DNA from: Gilliamella bombi
GTDB taxonomy: Bacteria > Pseudomonadota > Gammaproteobacteria > Enterobacterales > Orbaceae
Assembly: GCF_900103255.1 (NCBI RefSeq)
Contig: NZ_FMWS01000017.1
Coordinates: 19,370-83,369, forward strand
Length of the DNA: 64,000 nt
Direction of reading: 5' to 3'
This document shows positions 39,009 to 49,134 of this stretch, piece by piece. Position numbers and translations under genes: made by a program. How positions within the stretch are numbered: the first letter of the stretch is position 1; every line of letters starts with the position of its first letter. A model generated the notes under the pieces. It saw only the letters and a program-made list of their open reading frames with translations, did not search any database and was not told the DNA's origin.

Positions 39009-41093
39009 ATGAATAAATTACTCAATGGTATTATTACACTTAGCCTTATTTTGGGTATTTTTAGCCAAAATGTTCAGGCAAAACCGCAAGCTAATGAACA
39101 AATACCAGTTCTAAAGCAAGATGATATCCACCAAGTTGTTGCTAAGCGTGTAACGAATTTTTTTACTCAATCACATTATCGTAATTTTTCCTTGGATGGT
39201 GCTTTTTCAGCTCAGATTTTTGATCGCTATTTCAAATTATTGGATGGTAGTAAATCCATTTTTATTCAAAGTGATGTTGATGGTTTTCGAAATAGACAAG
39301 AGTCTTTAGGTCAAGAATTAATCGATGGTAATTTAAAGACGGCTTATGATATTTACAATCTTTTTTTGAAAAAACGTTATGACCGTTATCAATATGCTCT
39401 TGAAGTTTTACAACGGCCTATGGATTTTTCTGCCAATGATGAAATTGATTTTAATCGTGAAGAAATTGCTTGGCCGACATCAGAAAACGAACTTAATGTT
39501 TATTGGGATAAGCGTGTTAAATATGATGAATTGAGTTTATCCTTATCGGGAAAAAATGAAAAAGAGATCCGTAAAGTTTTAAGTAAACGTTACAATCGCG
39601 TTTTAAAAACGATAATGCAATCAAATAATGAAGATGCCTTTCAAGTATTTATGAATGCATTTGCCAGAGAAATTGATCCTCACACTAGTTATTTGGCACC
39701 ACGTAAAAAACGAGATTTTGATTCCGAAATGAGTTTATCATTTGAAGGTATCGGTGCAACATTAAGCCAGCAAGATGACTATACGGTGATTATGTCTTTT
39801 GTAACAGGCGGACCTGCTGAAAAGAGTAAGTTACTTACCATCGGGGATAGGATTATTGGAGTAGGTCAAAGTAATTCAGCGATTGAAGATGTTATTGGGT
39901 GGCGCTTGGATGATATTGTCGATAAAATTCGTGGACCTAAAGGTACTGTTGTAAGATTGGAAATTTTACCTGCTGGTAATAATAGTAAGGCAAAAGTAAT
40001 TGAGCTCACTCGTGATAAGATTCATTTTGAAGATAGAGAAGCGAAATTAAATATTATCGATAATCCACGTGGTAAAGTTGGCGTTATTGAAATACCAAGT
40101 TTCTATATGGGATTAACGGAAAAAGTTGAAGGACTCTTATCAAAAGCAAATAAAGAAAATTTGCAAGGTTTAGTTATTGATTTACGTGATAATGGCGGTG
40201 GTTCGTTAACCGAAGTTATCAATTTAACTGGCTTATTCATTGATACTGGACCAGTTGTTCAAGTACGTGATAATTTACAAAAAGTCATCACTTACAATGA
40301 TAAGAATAAAGGTATCGAATACACCGGGCCACTTGTTGTTATGATTAATCGTTATAGTGCATCAGCATCAGAAATATTTTCTGCGGCTATGCAAGATTAT
40401 GGGCGAGCATTAATAGTTGGTGAAACCACTTATGGTAAGGGAACCGTCCAAACTTCTCGTAACATCTCTTATCCAGTTGATGCAAGACTACATCCAAGTT
40501 GGCCTGAACTTGGAGGGGCTCAATATACTATTCAGAAGTTTTATCGTATCAATGGTGGTAGCACACAATTAAAAGGCGTTGAGCCAGATATTGAAATGAA
40601 TAAAGTTAAGTATGTTGATGAAACGGGAGAACGTTTTTTAGATAACGCACTACCGTGGGATAAAATACCATCAGCTGATTATTTGACTCTTGCCAATATT
40701 AAGCCATTGTTGCCTGATTTAGAATCACAACATTTAGCCAGAATTTCACATAATCCTGAATTTATGTATATTGATGAAGATATCAAACGATTTAATGATA
40801 AAAAAGATCGTCAATATATTGTTTCACTTAATAAGAAAAAACGAGAAGTAGAACAAAAAAATAATGAGGAACGTGATTTAAAAAGAACTAATGCACGTTT
40901 AAATAAGGTAGGTTTACCATCAATTACTAAATTAGATGATTTACCAAAAAATTATAAAAAACCTGATCCTTACTTAGATGAATCTATCGAGATACTTCTT
41001 GATTTTGCACCTAAGTATCCCAAAATCAAAGGCAATAACCCTATTAAAGAGGTTATTACGTTTGATTTACCAATCGAGAAAGCTAATAAATAA
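39009..41093 (+). CDS. prc: Carboxy-terminal (tail-specific) protease Prc
   Basis: Periplasmic serine protease that degrades ssrA-like substrates and, with NlpI, the endopeptidase MepS. The 694 residues (682 in E. coli) have a signal peptide (about 1-24), a PDZ domain (about 240-330) and the catalytic part with RYSASASEIFSAAMQDYG (Ser near 450) and ETTYGKGTVQ (Lys near 477). Its adaptor gene nlpI is also in this window at 48274. Confidence 0.96.
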   Translation: MNKLLNGIITLSLILGIFSQNVQAKPQANEQIPVLKQDDIHQVVAKRVTNFFTQSHYRNFSLDGAFSAQIFDRYFKLLDGSKSIFIQSDVDGFRNRQESLGQELIDGNLKTAYDIYNLFLKKRYDRYQYALEVLQRPMDFSANDEIDFNREEIAWPTSENELNVYWDKRVKYDELSLSLSGKNEKEIRKVLSKRYNRVLKTIMQSNNEDAFQVFMNAFAREIDPHTSYLAPRKKRDFDSEMSLSFEGIGATLSQQDDYTVIMSFVTGGPAEKSKLLTIGDRIIGVGQSNSAIEDVIGWRLDDIVDKIRGPKGTVVRLEILPAGNNSKAKVIELTRDKIHFEDREAKLNIIDNPRGKVGVIEIPSFYMGLTEKVEGLLSKANKENLQGLVIDLRDNGGGSLTEVINLTGLFIDTGPVVQVRDNLQKVITYNDKNKGIEYTGPLVVMINRYSASASEIFSAAMQDYGRALIVGETTYGKGTVQTSRNISYPVDARLHPSWPELGGAQYTIQKFYRINGGSTQLKGVEPDIEMNKVKYVDETGERFLDNALPWDKIPSADYLTLANIKPLLPDLESQHLARISHNPEFMYIDEDIKRFNDKKDRQYIVSLNKKKREVEQKNNEERDLKRTNARLNKVGLPSITKLDDLPKNYKKPDPYLDESIEILLDFAPKYPKIKGNNPIKEVITFDLPIEKANK

Positions 41094-41107
41094 TTGGAGA
41101 TAACATA

Positions 41108-41197
41108 ATGGATTCAAATTTAAAATATGCTTTAATCACAACTATTGCTGTGTTAGCTGTTTTGGCAACATTTGGTTTTATTGTTTGTATGAATTAA
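41108..41197 (+). CDS. ynhF: 29-residue membrane protein, YnhF-like
   Basis: Small open frame with a GGAGA ribosome-binding site 8 nt before the ATG, 14 bp after prc. The peptide (first part MDSNLKYALITTIAVLAVLA, then TFGFIVCMN) has one membrane helix and the same length as E. coli YnhF (29 residues). It shares the LK, L.TTI.VL and G pattern. YnhF has no established function. It is easy to miss because of its size, and is probably co-transcribed with prc. Confidence 0.7.
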   Translation: MDSNLKYALITTIAVLAVLATFGFIVCMN

Positions 41198-41202
41198 AAA
41201 GC

Positions 41203-41231
41203 TTGATTAATTAGTTGGTGATCATTATAGT
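41203..41231 (+). promoter_or_regulatory. Promoter of tRNA-Ser
   Basis: TTGATT at 41203-41208 and TATAGT at 41226-41231 with a 17-bp spacer; the tRNA starts 35 bp later. The leader between them contains a near-perfect hairpin AACCTGCTTTT / GAAAAGCGGGTT that could also end the prc transcript. Confidence 0.55.
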
Positions 41232-41265
41232 ATGCAACCTGCTTTTGAAAAGCGGGTTCTAATGA

Positions 41266-41353
41266 GGTGAGGTGTCCGAGTGGTTGAAGGAGCACGCCTG
41301 GAAAGTGTGTATACGGCAACGTATCAAGGGTTCGAATCCCTTCCTCACCGCCA
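41266..41353 (+). tRNA. tRNA-Ser (GGA anticodon)
   Basis: 88 nt with a 7-bp acceptor GGTGAGG / CCTCACC, anticodon GGA at 41300-41302 in CCTGGAAAG, a long variable arm typical of tRNA-Ser, TTCGAATC in the T-arm and an encoded CCA end. It reads UCC/UCU codons. Confidence 0.97.
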
Positions 41354-41494
41354 TATTGAGTCATTAAAAGATGGAATCATTAGTTCATAACGCTATAAAA
41401 CTAGCTAGCTAGATTATTTTAATAGTTCGTAGTTTATAGTTGTTATTTAAAATGACAAACAATACCTTCCTCTCCTTAATCATTTGGAGCCATT

Positions 41495-42388
41495 ATGGAA
41501 AACTTACGCACAGTTCAAGACTTTATACGTTGGACAGCATCACAACTTAGTCTATCAGATGTCTTTTTAGGTCATGGTACAGATAATCCTATTGATGAGT
41601 CTAAACAATTAATTTTAGCAACGTTAGGATTATCGTTGTTTATTCCTGAAGAATTTTATTCCGCTAATCTAACTAATGATGAAAAAAATCAAATTATTGA
41701 TATTATTCAAAAGCGAATAAAAGATCGTGTACCAACCCCTTATTTAACTAACCAAGCTTGGTTTTGTGGACATGCTTTTTATGTGGATGAGCGTGTATTA
41801 ATTCCTCGTTCTCCTATTGGTGAACTAATTGATAACCATTTTGAGCAAATAATATTAACTGAACCTAAAAATATTTTAGATCTATGTACTGGTAGTGGCT
41901 GTATAGGGATTGCTTGCGCTTATGAGTTTGCTGATGCTCAAGTTGATATAACTGATATTTCATTAGAAGCATTAGATATCGCCCAAACAAATATTGAGAT
42001 GCACGAAATGGATTTTCAAGTTACTCCTATTTTGTCAGATCTATTTGATGATGTGCCTGAAAAACAATACGATCTGATTGTCACTAATCCGCCTTATGTT
42101 GATAGTGAAGATATGAGTGATTTGCCAGATGAGTTTTTATATGAACCTAAATTAGCATTAGAAGCGGGCTTTGATGGTTTAGATCTGGTAAAAAAAATTT
42201 TACGAGATGCGATAAATTATTTAACACCAGCAGGTGTATTAGTTTGTGAAGTCGGCAATAGTTGGGTTAGCTTACAACAACAATATCCCGATGTCCCTTT
42301 TAATTGGATAGAATTTGAACGTGGTGGGTTGGGTGTATTTTCTATCACACGTGAAGAATTGATTCAATATCATTACTGTTTTAAATAA
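41495..42388 (+). CDS. prmB: Ribosomal protein L3 glutamine methyltransferase PrmB
   Basis: SAM-dependent enzyme that N5-methylates a glutamine of ribosomal protein L3. The 297 residues (310 in E. coli) include FCGHAFYVDERVLIPRSPIGE, the SAM motif LDLCTGSGCIGIACAY (about 129-144) and the amide-binding NPPY (about 198). These features fit PrmB rather than PrmC. It precedes aroC by 30 bp, as in E. coli. Confidence 0.95.
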   Translation: MENLRTVQDFIRWTASQLSLSDVFLGHGTDNPIDESKQLILATLGLSLFIPEEFYSANLTNDEKNQIIDIIQKRIKDRVPTPYLTNQAWFCGHAFYVDERVLIPRSPIGELIDNHFEQIILTEPKNILDLCTGSGCIGIACAYEFADAQVDITDISLEALDIAQTNIEMHEMDFQVTPILSDLFDDVPEKQYDLIVTNPPYVDSEDMSDLPDEFLYEPKLALEAGFDGLDLVKKILRDAINYLTPAGVLVCEVGNSWVSLQQQYPDVPFNWIEFERGGLGVFSITREELIQYHYCFK

Positions 42389-42418
42389 GCTGTTTTTAAT
42401 CATCGGAATAAATTTATT

Positions 42419-43492
42419 ATGGCTGGAAACTCAATCGGAAAATTATTCAAAGTAACCACATTTGGTGAATCGCACGGTGTAGCATTAGGGTGTGTTGTCG
42501 ATGGTGTTCCTCCTGGACTTGCGTTAACAGAATCAGACATGCAAAATGATCTTGATCGTCGTAGACCTGGCTCATCTCGTTATACAACTCAACGCCGAGA
42601 AGCAGATCAAGTCAAAATTTTGTCAGGCGTATTTGAAGGTGTTACAACTGGAACGAGTATTGGTTTACTTATTGAAAATACCGATCAACGTTCTCAAGAT
42701 TATAGTAAAATTAAAGATATCTTCAGACCAAGCCATGCAGATTACACTTATCAAAATAAATATGGCATACGAGATTATCGCGGTGGCGGTCGCTCCTCTG
42801 CTCGTGAAACGGCTATGAGAGTTGCTGCCGGCGCTATTGCAAAAAAATATCTACAAGAAAAGCTTGGCATTACTATTCGTGGTTATTTGGCTCAGATGGG
42901 TGATGTAAAATGTGAATTGAAAGACTGGCAACAAGTTGAACACAATCCATTTTTTTGCGCAGATGAGAGTAAATTAGATGCACTTGAACAGCTGCTTCGG
43001 TCATTAAAAAAAGAGGGTGACTCAATAGGTGCGAAAGTTTGCATTGTTGCTGAAAATATTCCAGTAGGACTTGGCGAACCTGTATTTGATAAACTAGATG
43101 CTGATCTTGCGCATGCACTAATGAGTATTAATGCCGTGAAAGGTGTAGAAATTGGCGATGGTTTTGCTGTTGTGAATAAACGTGGTAGCGAAAATCGTGA
43201 TGAAATAACACCTAAAGGCTTTTTATCTAATCATGCCGGTGGGATTTTAGGTGGTATTAGTTCAGGACAAACCATATCAGCCAGCATAGCACTTAAACCC
43301 ACGCCTAGTATAGAAATTCCAGGTAAATCAGTTAATATTTTGGGTGAAAGCGTTGAAGTATCTACTCATGGTCGACATGATCCATGTGTTGGCATTCGAG
43401 CTGTACCAATTGCTGAAGCAATGGTTGCTATTGTGCTGATGGATCACTACCTTCGTTATCGGGCTCAATGTGGTGATGTAAATAAATTATGA
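42419..43492 (+). CDS. aroC: Chorismate synthase
   Basis: Last step of the shikimate pathway, EPSP to chorismate, with reduced FMN. The 357 residues (361 in E. coli) carry the family signatures [14 protein letters not shown] (about 16-29), [20 protein letters not shown] and [17 protein letters not shown]. Its last four bases overlap the yfcA start (ATGA). Confidence 0.97.
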   Translation: MAGNSIGKLFKVTTFGESHGVALGCVVDGVPPGLALTESDMQNDLDRRRPGSSRYTTQRREADQVKILSGVFEGVTTGTSIGLLIENTDQRSQDYSKIKDIFRPSHADYTYQNKYGIRDYRGGGRSSARETAMRVAAGAIAKKYLQEKLGITIRGYLAQMGDVKCELKDWQQVEHNPFFCADESKLDALEQLLRSLKKEGDSIGAKVCIVAENIPVGLGEPVFDKLDADLAHALMSINAVKGVEIGDGFAVVNKRGSENRDEITPKGFLSNHAGGILGGISSGQTISASIALKPTPSIEIPGKSVNILGESVEVSTHGRHDPCVGIRAVPIAEAMVAIVLMDHYLRYRAQCGDVNKL

Positions 43493-44241
43493 GTTATGAT
43501 CTGCTTATTTTACTTTTTCTGATTGCTGCTTTGGCCGGTTTTATTGATTCTATTGCTGGCGGAGGTGGTTTATTAACTGTCCCTGCATTACTTGCTGTTG
43601 GACTGCCACCAGCTAGTGCATTGGCAACCAATAAATTGCAAAGTTGCGGTGGTTCGTTTTCTGCTAGCCTATATTTTATCCGGCAGCATATGGTGGATTT
43701 GAAACAACAAAAATGGGCAATCGTTTTTGCTTTTGTTGGTTCAGCAATTGGAACATTATCTGTGATGCGTATCCAAGCTGATTTTTTAAAATTATTATTA
43801 CCAATTTTAACTATTAGCGTTGGGCTCTATTTTCTACTTTCTCCAACTATTGGAGAAAACGACCGTAACAGTCGCCTTTCACTTATTCAATTCGCATTAA
43901 TTCCTGCCTTTGGTATAGGTTTTTATGATGGATTTTTTGGCCCTGGTGCTGGTTCATTTTATGCGTTAGCTTATATCACGTTAGCTGGTTTTAATTTAAC
44001 CAAAGCGACTGCACATACCAAAGTACTAAACTTCACCTCAAATTTGGCCGGCTTGCTGTTTTTTATTATAGGGGGAGAAGTAATCTGGTCAATTGGATTG
44101 GTTATGTTAGTTGGTCAATTTATAGGAGCGAGGCTTGGTGCTAAAATGGTCATCGCCAAAGGTCGTAAATTAATTCGACCAATGTTAATTACAGTTTCGA
44201 CCCTTATGAGTATAAAATTAATTTACGAAAACTTTTTTTAA
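43489..44241 (+). CDS. yfcA: TSUP family membrane protein YfcA
   Basis: Sulfite/anion exporter (TauE/SafE) family inner-membrane protein with about eight helices; its substrate is unknown. The 250 residues (269 in E. coli YfcA) match in [36 protein letters not shown] and [16 protein letters not shown]. coli has mepA between aroC and yfcA; here they overlap directly, so mepA is missing. Confidence 0.9.
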   Translation: MSYDLLILLFLIAALAGFIDSIAGGGGLLTVPALLAVGLPPASALATNKLQSCGGSFSASLYFIRQHMVDLKQQKWAIVFAFVGSAIGTLSVMRIQADFLKLLLPILTISVGLYFLLSPTIGENDRNSRLSLIQFALIPAFGIGFYDGFFGPGAGSFYALAYITLAGFNLTKATAHTKVLNFTSNLAGLLFFIIGGEVIWSIGLVMLVGQFIGARLGAKMVIAKGRKLIRPMLITVSTLMSIKLIYENFF

Positions 44242-44262
44242 TTACTTATAAGTTAAGTAATT
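44240..44262 (+). terminator. Possible terminator after yfcA
   Basis: Stem AATTACTTA / TAAGTAATT with a 5-nt loop overlapping the yfcA stop, followed by TACATTTT. All-AT stem apart from one C-G pair per arm, so moderate at best. Confidence 0.4.
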
Positions 44263-44357
44263 TACATTTTCTCTACCTAAAATATCTAAAGTAATTTTAT
44301 TATCAATTTTACTGCTTCTCATTTTTACCTTTCATAATTCATTTATATTAAAATTTT

Positions 44358-44398
44358 TGTCAAAAACTTTCAGGTAACTATATGTTTGAGTATAAAAT
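44358..44398 (+). repeat. 41-bp dispersed intergenic repeat, copy 3
   Basis: Third copy of the unit at 16780 and 34752. The 5' 21 bases match copy 1 except for one G/C change, and the second half-site reads TTTGAG instead of TTTCAG. It lies between yfcA and the LysR gene, about 85 bp before the latter. Confidence 0.7.
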
Positions 44399-44483
44399 AG
44401 CAACAAGTATTTATTTCACTTAAATATTATTTAGTATATATTTGTGTTATATAAGATAGTTTGTGTTAACACGTCCCAATATT

Positions 44484-45407
44484 ATGAAACTTCAACAATT
44501 ACGCTATATTATAGAAATAGCACGTTCTGGCTCAATAAATGAAGCCGCTAAGAATTTATATATTACTCAGCCAAGCTTATCAACAGCGGTGAAAGATCTA
44601 GAAGCTGAATTTGGTATTGAGATTTTTGTTCGCAGTTCTAAAGGAGTTTCACTTTCACCTGATGGTGTTGAGTTTTTAGGTTATGCCAAACAAGTTTTAG
44701 ATCAAGCTGAACTATTGGAACAGCACTACTCCAAAAAAGAACCCTCTAAGCAGTTATGCAGCATATCTACTCAGCATTATGCTTTTGCGGTTAATGCCTT
44801 TGTTAACTTAATTAAAAAAAATCAAACAGATGAGTATGAGTTTACGCTTAGGGAAACAAAAACATATGATATTATCACCGATGTAGCTAATTTACGTAGT
44901 GAAGTTGGTATTTTGTATTTGAATGATTTTAATCAAAAAGTGATTTTACGGTTACTGAAAGAACATAGATTAACCTTTAATCCACTTTTTGAAGCTAATC
45001 CTCATGTATTTATTAGTACTCATCATCCATTATCATCCATGAAGTTATTAACTTTAGATGATTTAGAGGATTACCCTTATCTTTCTTTTGAGCAGGGCGA
45101 ATATAACTCATTTTATTTTTCCGAAGAAATTTTAAGTACGGTTTATCATAAAAAGAGTATACACGTCAGTGATAGAGCAACCTTATTTAACTTATTGCAT
45201 GGACTCAATGGTTATACCATTAGCACAGGGGTTTTAAGTGCTGACTTAAACGGATCTGATATTTTATCAATACCGTTAGATGTAGAAGAAAAAATCCTAA
45301 TTGGCTGGATCACATCACAAAAGGCTCAACTAAGCTTATCAGCTCAAAATTATATTGAGGCGCTAAAAAAACTAATTCAAGAAGAGTATGGTTTCGAGCT
45401 TAAGTAA
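44484..45407 (+). CDS. LysR family transcriptional regulator
   Basis: LysR-type activator/repressor. The N-terminal winged HTH (about 1-60: LRYIIEIARSGSINEAAKNLYITQPSLS) is followed by an effector-binding domain. The ATG at 44484 gives the usual start MKLQQLRYI; an in-frame GTG at 44463 would add seven residues. It is 307 residues. No divergent target gene is adjacent, and I cannot place it in a named subgroup, so the effector is unknown. Confidence 0.85.
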   Translation: MKLQQLRYIIEIARSGSINEAAKNLYITQPSLSTAVKDLEAEFGIEIFVRSSKGVSLSPDGVEFLGYAKQVLDQAELLEQHYSKKEPSKQLCSISTQHYAFAVNAFVNLIKKNQTDEYEFTLRETKTYDIITDVANLRSEVGILYLNDFNQKVILRLLKEHRLTFNPLFEANPHVFISTHHPLSSMKLLTLDDLEDYPYLSFEQGEYNSFYFSEEILSTVYHKKSIHVSDRATLFNLLHGLNGYTISTGVLSADLNGSDILSIPLDVEEKILIGWITSQKAQLSLSAQNYIEALKKLIQEEYGFELK

Positions 45408-45434
45408 ATACTGCTGCTAACTAAATAAATCAAA

Positions 45435-45462
45435 TTGCTATTTTTATAAATTTCAGTATAAT
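45435..45462 (+). promoter_or_regulatory. Promoter of rpsO
   Basis: TTGCTA at 45435-45440 and a perfect TATAAT at 45457-45462, spacer 16 bp, about 95 bp before the rpsO ATG. Confidence 0.55.
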
Positions 45463-45491
45463 TACGTAACTCATATATTCACTATATGGAT

Positions 45492-45526
45492 ACCGAGGAA
45501 TGTCTGAATTAGAGATCGGTCATTCC
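45492..45526 (+). promoter_or_regulatory. rpsO leader with two crossing pairings (candidate S15 autoregulatory site)
   Basis: ACCGA (45492-45496) can pair with TCGGT (45516-45520), and the next segment GGAATG (45497-45502) with CATTCC (45521-45526). The segments occur in the order a-b-a'-b', so the two stems either exclude each other or form a pseudoknot. S15 represses its own mRNA through a pseudoknot in E. coli. The structure lies 30 nt before the start codon. Confidence 0.45.
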
Positions 45527-45556
45527 ATTTTTTATGTTTATTTTAAGAGGTTTATT

Positions 45557-45826
45557 ATGTCTCTAACTGTAGAAACTAAAGCGAAAATCGTTGCCGAATA
45601 TGGTCGTGGCACTAACGACACTGGTTCAACAGAGGTTCAAGTTGCTCTTTTAACTGCACGTATTAATGATTTACAAGGTCATTTTTCTGAGCATAAAAAA
45701 GATCACCATAGCCGTCGTGGTCTATTACGTATGGTGTCTAGCCGTCGTAAATTATTAGATTATTTACGTCGTAAAGATATTGAACGTTATAACCAATTGA
45801 TTAAAAAATTAGGTTTACGTCGCTAA
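45557..45826 (+). CDS. rpsO: 30S ribosomal protein S15
   Basis: Primary binder of the central domain of 16S rRNA. The 89 residues equal E. coli S15 in length and contain [40 protein letters not shown]. The ATG at 45557 follows AAGAGG at 45545-45550; a longer in-frame start at 45500 lies in the regulatory leader. rpsO-pnp is a conserved pair. Confidence 0.98.
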   Translation: MSLTVETKAKIVAEYGRGTNDTGSTEVQVALLTARINDLQGHFSEHKKDHHSRRGLLRMVSSRRKLLDYLRRKDIERYNQLIKKLGLRR

Positions 45827-45841
45827 TTGACAATCTACTTG

Positions 45842-45864
45842 AAAAGAGGCTTAGGCCTCTTTTT
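45842..45864 (+). terminator. Terminator after rpsO
   Basis: Stem AAAGAGGC / GCCTCTTT with a TTAG loop and then TTC. In E. coli a similar hairpin partly terminates rpsO transcripts before pnp. Confidence 0.8.
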
Positions 45865-45958
45865 CGTTGTGAAAAATCGGTGCTCTGATATAATATTGAG
45901 CGTTAAAAATTATTATTTTATGTAAGCCAACAAAGTAAAGGTTATATCTCATGTTTCG

Positions 45959-46108
45959 CGCGACTAATGAGAGCTCTATAATTTATAGATTTGTCATTAG
46001 TCGTGACAGTGAAATAATCTTTTTGTTGTATATATCCCCACATTGTTGAAGAGAGTATCAATAAGCGTAGCGTAATGTTGCGTCCTGTCGAAATATCAAA
46101 CTTCAACA
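45959..46108 (+). promoter_or_regulatory. pnp leader with two stem-loops
   Basis: The first stem pairs CGACTAATGA (45961-45970) with TCATTAGTCG (45994-46003) and continues inward with CTATAA / TTATAG. The second pairs TGTTGAAG (46044-46051) with CTTCAACA (46101-46108). In E. coli the pnp leader has the same two-hairpin plan; RNase III cuts the first stem and PNPase then represses its own mRNA. The rest of the 307-bp spacer 45827-46133 holds the rpsO terminator and probably a pnp promoter. Confidence 0.6.
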
Positions 46109-46133
46109 TAACAAATAACAAGAGGACACTATT

Positions 46134-48248
46134 TTGTTTAATCCGACATGTCAAAAATTTCAATATGGTCGTCATACCGTGACTTTAGAAACTGGTATTA
46201 TGGCTCGTCAAGCAACCGCAGCTGTTATGGTTAATATGGATGATACTGCTGTATTTGTCACGGTTGTTGCAAATAAAAAAGTAAAAGAAGGTCAAGACTT
46301 CTTCCCATTAACAGTTAATTACCAAGAACGCACCTATGCTGCAGGGCGTATTCCTGGTGGATTTTTTAAACGTGAAGGTCGTCCAAGTGAAGGTGAAACT
46401 CTAATTGCACGTTTAATCGACCGCCCGCTTCGTCCATTGTTTCCTGAAGGATTTGTTAATGAAATCCAAATTATTGCAACCGTTGTTTCTGTTAATCCCG
46501 AGGTTAGCCCTGACCTAGTTGCAATGATTGGTGCTTCTGCTGCACTTTGCTTATCTGGTGTTCCATTCCACGGCCCTATTGGTGCTGCACGTGTTGGCTT
46601 TATTAATGATGAATTTGTATTAAATCCATCAGTAAAAGAGCTTGCAGCTAGTCGTCTAGATTTAGTTGTTGCGGGTACAAAAAGTGCAGTATTAATGGTT
46701 GAATCTGAAGCTGATTTACTCACTGAAGATCAAATGTTAGCAGCGGTAGTATTTGGTCATGAACAACAACAAGTTGTTATTGATAATATTAACGAATTTG
46801 TAGAAAAAGCCAATTATGAAAAATGGGATTGGGTAGCACCAGCTAAAAATGAAGTGCTATATAACGCCATTGTTGAACTAGCTAAAGATCGTTTGGGCGA
46901 AGCTTATCGTATTACTGAAAAACAAGCACGTTATGCTCAAATTGATTCAATTAAAGAAGAAGTTTTAGCTGTACTAAAAGAACAAAATGACGAACTCGAT
47001 GAAAACGAAGTGATTAATATTATTGTTGAGTTGGAAAGTCAAATTGTTCGTAAGCGTGTTATTGCTGGTGAACCGCGTATTGATGGTCGTGAAAAAGATA
47101 TGATTCGTGCACTTGATATCCGTACTAATGTCTTACCAAGAACTCATGGTAGTGCACTGTTTACACGTGGTGAAACTCAGGCACTAGTTACTGCAACATT
47201 AGGTACAGAGCGTGACGCACAAATCATTGATGAGTTAACTGGTGAATATACTGAACGGTTCTTACTTCATTACAATTTTCCTCCATACTCTGTTGGCGAA
47301 ACAGGTATGGTTGGCTCACCAAAACGCCGAGAAATTGGTCATGGTCGCCTAGCTAAACGAGGTGTTGCGGCTGTAATGCCAAGCCGTGAAGAATTTCCAT
47401 ATACTGTTCGAGTAGTGTCTGAAATTACTGAGTCAAATGGTTCATCTTCAATGGCTTCTGTTTGTGGTGCTTCACTTGCTCTTATGGATGCAGGGGTACC
47501 AATCAAATCATCTGTTGCTGGTATTGCAATGGGATTAGTAAAAGAAGGTGATCAGTTTGTCGTATTATCAGATATTCTTGGTGACGAAGACCACCTTGGT
47601 GATATGGACTTTAAAGTAGCAGGTACACGCGAAGGTGTAAGTGCATTGCAAATGGATATCAAAATTGAAGGTATAACCAAAGAAATTATGCAAGTAGCAC
47701 TTAATCAAGCTAAAGGTGCTCGTTTACACATTTTAAGTGTAATGGAACAAGCAATTAATAAGCCTCGCCAAGAAATTTCAGAGTTTGCACCACGTATTTA
47801 TACAATGAATGTAAATCCTGACAAAATTCGCGATATTATCGGTAAAGGTGGCGCAACAATTCGGGCTTTAACTGAAGAAACAGGAACAACTATTGAAATC
47901 ACTGATGATGGTACCGTTAAGATTGCCGCTTCAGATGGTAATAAAGCCAAAGATGCTATGGCACGTATTACTAACTTAGTTGCTGATGTCGAAATTGGTA
48001 AAATTTATACAGGTAAAGTAACAAGAATCGTTGATTTTGGTGCTTTTGTATCGGTTATTGGTGGTAAAGAGGGACTTGTTCATGTATCTCAAATTGCCGA
48101 TCATCGAGTAGAAAAAGTGGCTGATTATCTAAAAGTTGGTCAAGAAGTGAATGTTAAAGTGCTAGAAATTGACCGCCAAGGCAGAATCCGTTTGAGTATG
48201 AAAGATGCTGTCGAACCGACAGCAGACGTTGTTTCAACAGCAGAATAA
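46134..48248 (+). CDS. pnp: Polyribonucleotide nucleotidyltransferase (PNPase)
   Basis: Phosphorolytic 3'-5' exoribonuclease and degradosome component. The 704 residues (711 in E. coli) contain two RNase PH domains (about 10-140 and 315-460; [21 protein letters not shown]), a KH domain (about 555-610, [15 protein letters not shown]) and an S1 domain (about 620-690). It starts with TTG at 46134, preceded by AGAGGA at 46121-46126; E. coli pnp also uses TTG and its protein starts almost identically. Confidence 0.97.
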   Translation: MFNPTCQKFQYGRHTVTLETGIMARQATAAVMVNMDDTAVFVTVVANKKVKEGQDFFPLTVNYQERTYAAGRIPGGFFKREGRPSEGETLIARLIDRPLRPLFPEGFVNEIQIIATVVSVNPEVSPDLVAMIGASAALCLSGVPFHGPIGAARVGFINDEFVLNPSVKELAASRLDLVVAGTKSAVLMVESEADLLTEDQMLAAVVFGHEQQQVVIDNINEFVEKANYEKWDWVAPAKNEVLYNAIVELAKDRLGEAYRITEKQARYAQIDSIKEEVLAVLKEQNDELDENEVINIIVELESQIVRKRVIAGEPRIDGREKDMIRALDIRTNVLPRTHGSALFTRGETQALVTATLGTERDAQIIDELTGEYTERFLLHYNFPPYSVGETGMVGSPKRREIGHGRLAKRGVAAVMPSREEFPYTVRVVSEITESNGSSSMASVCGASLALMDAGVPIKSSVAGIAMGLVKEGDQFVVLSDILGDEDHLGDMDFKVAGTREGVSALQMDIKIEGITKEIMQVALNQAKGARLHILSVMEQAINKPRQEISEFAPRIYTMNVNPDKIRDIIGKGGATIRALTEETGTTIEITDDGTVKIAASDGNKAKDAMARITNLVADVEIGKIYTGKVTRIVDFGAFVSVIGGKEGLVHVSQIADHRVEKVADYLKVGQEVNVKVLEIDRQGRIRLSMKDAVEPTADVVSTAE

Positions 48249-48273
48249 AATTATTATTCATTAGGGGATAAAA

Positions 48274-49134
48274 ATGGGATTATTCAACCTGAGAACTGTA
48301 TGCTGCATTTTGCTAGCTGTTATTCTTTTGTCAGGTTGTTCTAATTCTCAACCTTTGTTAGCTGTTCCTGAGCAAGTTTCATATGATGATGAGTTAAAAA
48401 TTGCTCAGCTCAGCCAACAGCTGTCTCAAAAAGGCCTTGATACTGGAACGCGAATGCAACTCATATTTGAGCGAGGTATTGCCTATGATTCATTGGGTTT
48501 TAAAGCCTTTGCTCAAAGCGATTTTTCCTATTTGTTGAGCTTAAATCCTGAAGTTCCTGACATTTACAACTTTCTAGGAACCTATGCATTAAGAGATGGC
48601 GATTTTGATACAGCTTTAATGTCGTTTAATACTACATTAGAGCTTGATCCCGCTTATACTTATGCGTATTTAAATCGTGCTATTACGTTGTATCGTACAG
48701 GCCATTATCAAGCCGCAGAGCGTGATGCATTAAGGTTTTATCAATATGATATGAATGAACCTATTAGGATTCTATGGCTTTATTTGATTGAAAAGGAAAA
48801 TGATAATAAAGCCGCCAAAATTGAGCTACAAAAACGTTATGATCTGATTAATGATAAAACGAGTTATAGTGGCAATATTATTGCATTTTATTTAGGTAAA
48901 ATTAGCGAAACTAAATTAATGCAGAACCTTCAACAAGGTGTAGAGAATAATCGACAATTAGCCGAACGCCTTTGTGAAGCCTACTTTTACTTAGGTAAAT
49001 ATTATCAAAGTAAAGGTGACAACGAACGTGCCAAAATGTTATTTAAATATGCTTTAGCCAATAATATTTATAACTATGTTGAACATCAACAGGCACTTTA
49101 TGAAATGAAGTTACTTGAAGAAAAAGAAGAGTAA
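48274..49134 (+). CDS. nlpI: Lipoprotein NlpI
   Basis: Outer-membrane TPR lipoprotein that brings Prc to the endopeptidase MepS. The 286 residues (294 in E. coli) have a lipobox LLSGC (cysteine about 22) and TPR repeats from about 60 (ERGIAYDSLGFKAFAQSDF; DPAYTYAYLNRAITLYRTGHY). It lies between pnp and deaD as in E. coli, and its partner prc is in the same window. Confidence 0.95.
   Translation: MGLFNLRTVCCILLAVILLSGCSNSQPLLAVPEQVSYDDELKIAQLSQQLSQKGLDTGTRMQLIFERGIAYDSLGFKAFAQSDFSYLLSLNPEVPDIYNFLGTYALRDGDFDTALMSFNTTLELDPAYTYAYLNRAITLYRTGHYQAAERDALRFYQYDMNEPIRILWLYLIEKENDNKAAKIELQKRYDLINDKTSYSGNIIAFYLGKISETKLMQNLQQGVENNRQLAERLCEAYFYLGKYYQSKGDNERAKMLFKYALANNIYNYVEHQQALYEMKLLEEKEE

Noticed and set aside
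45452..45462. TTTCAGTATAA near the rpsO promoter as a fourth copy of the 41-bp repeat
   Set aside because: Only the second half-site is shared and the rest does not align; it is better explained as the -10 region.
45951..46049. A 32-codon frame starting ATGTTTCGC in the pnp leader
   Set aside because: It lies within the conserved hairpin of the leader and has no ribosome-binding site; the RNA structure explains the sequence better.
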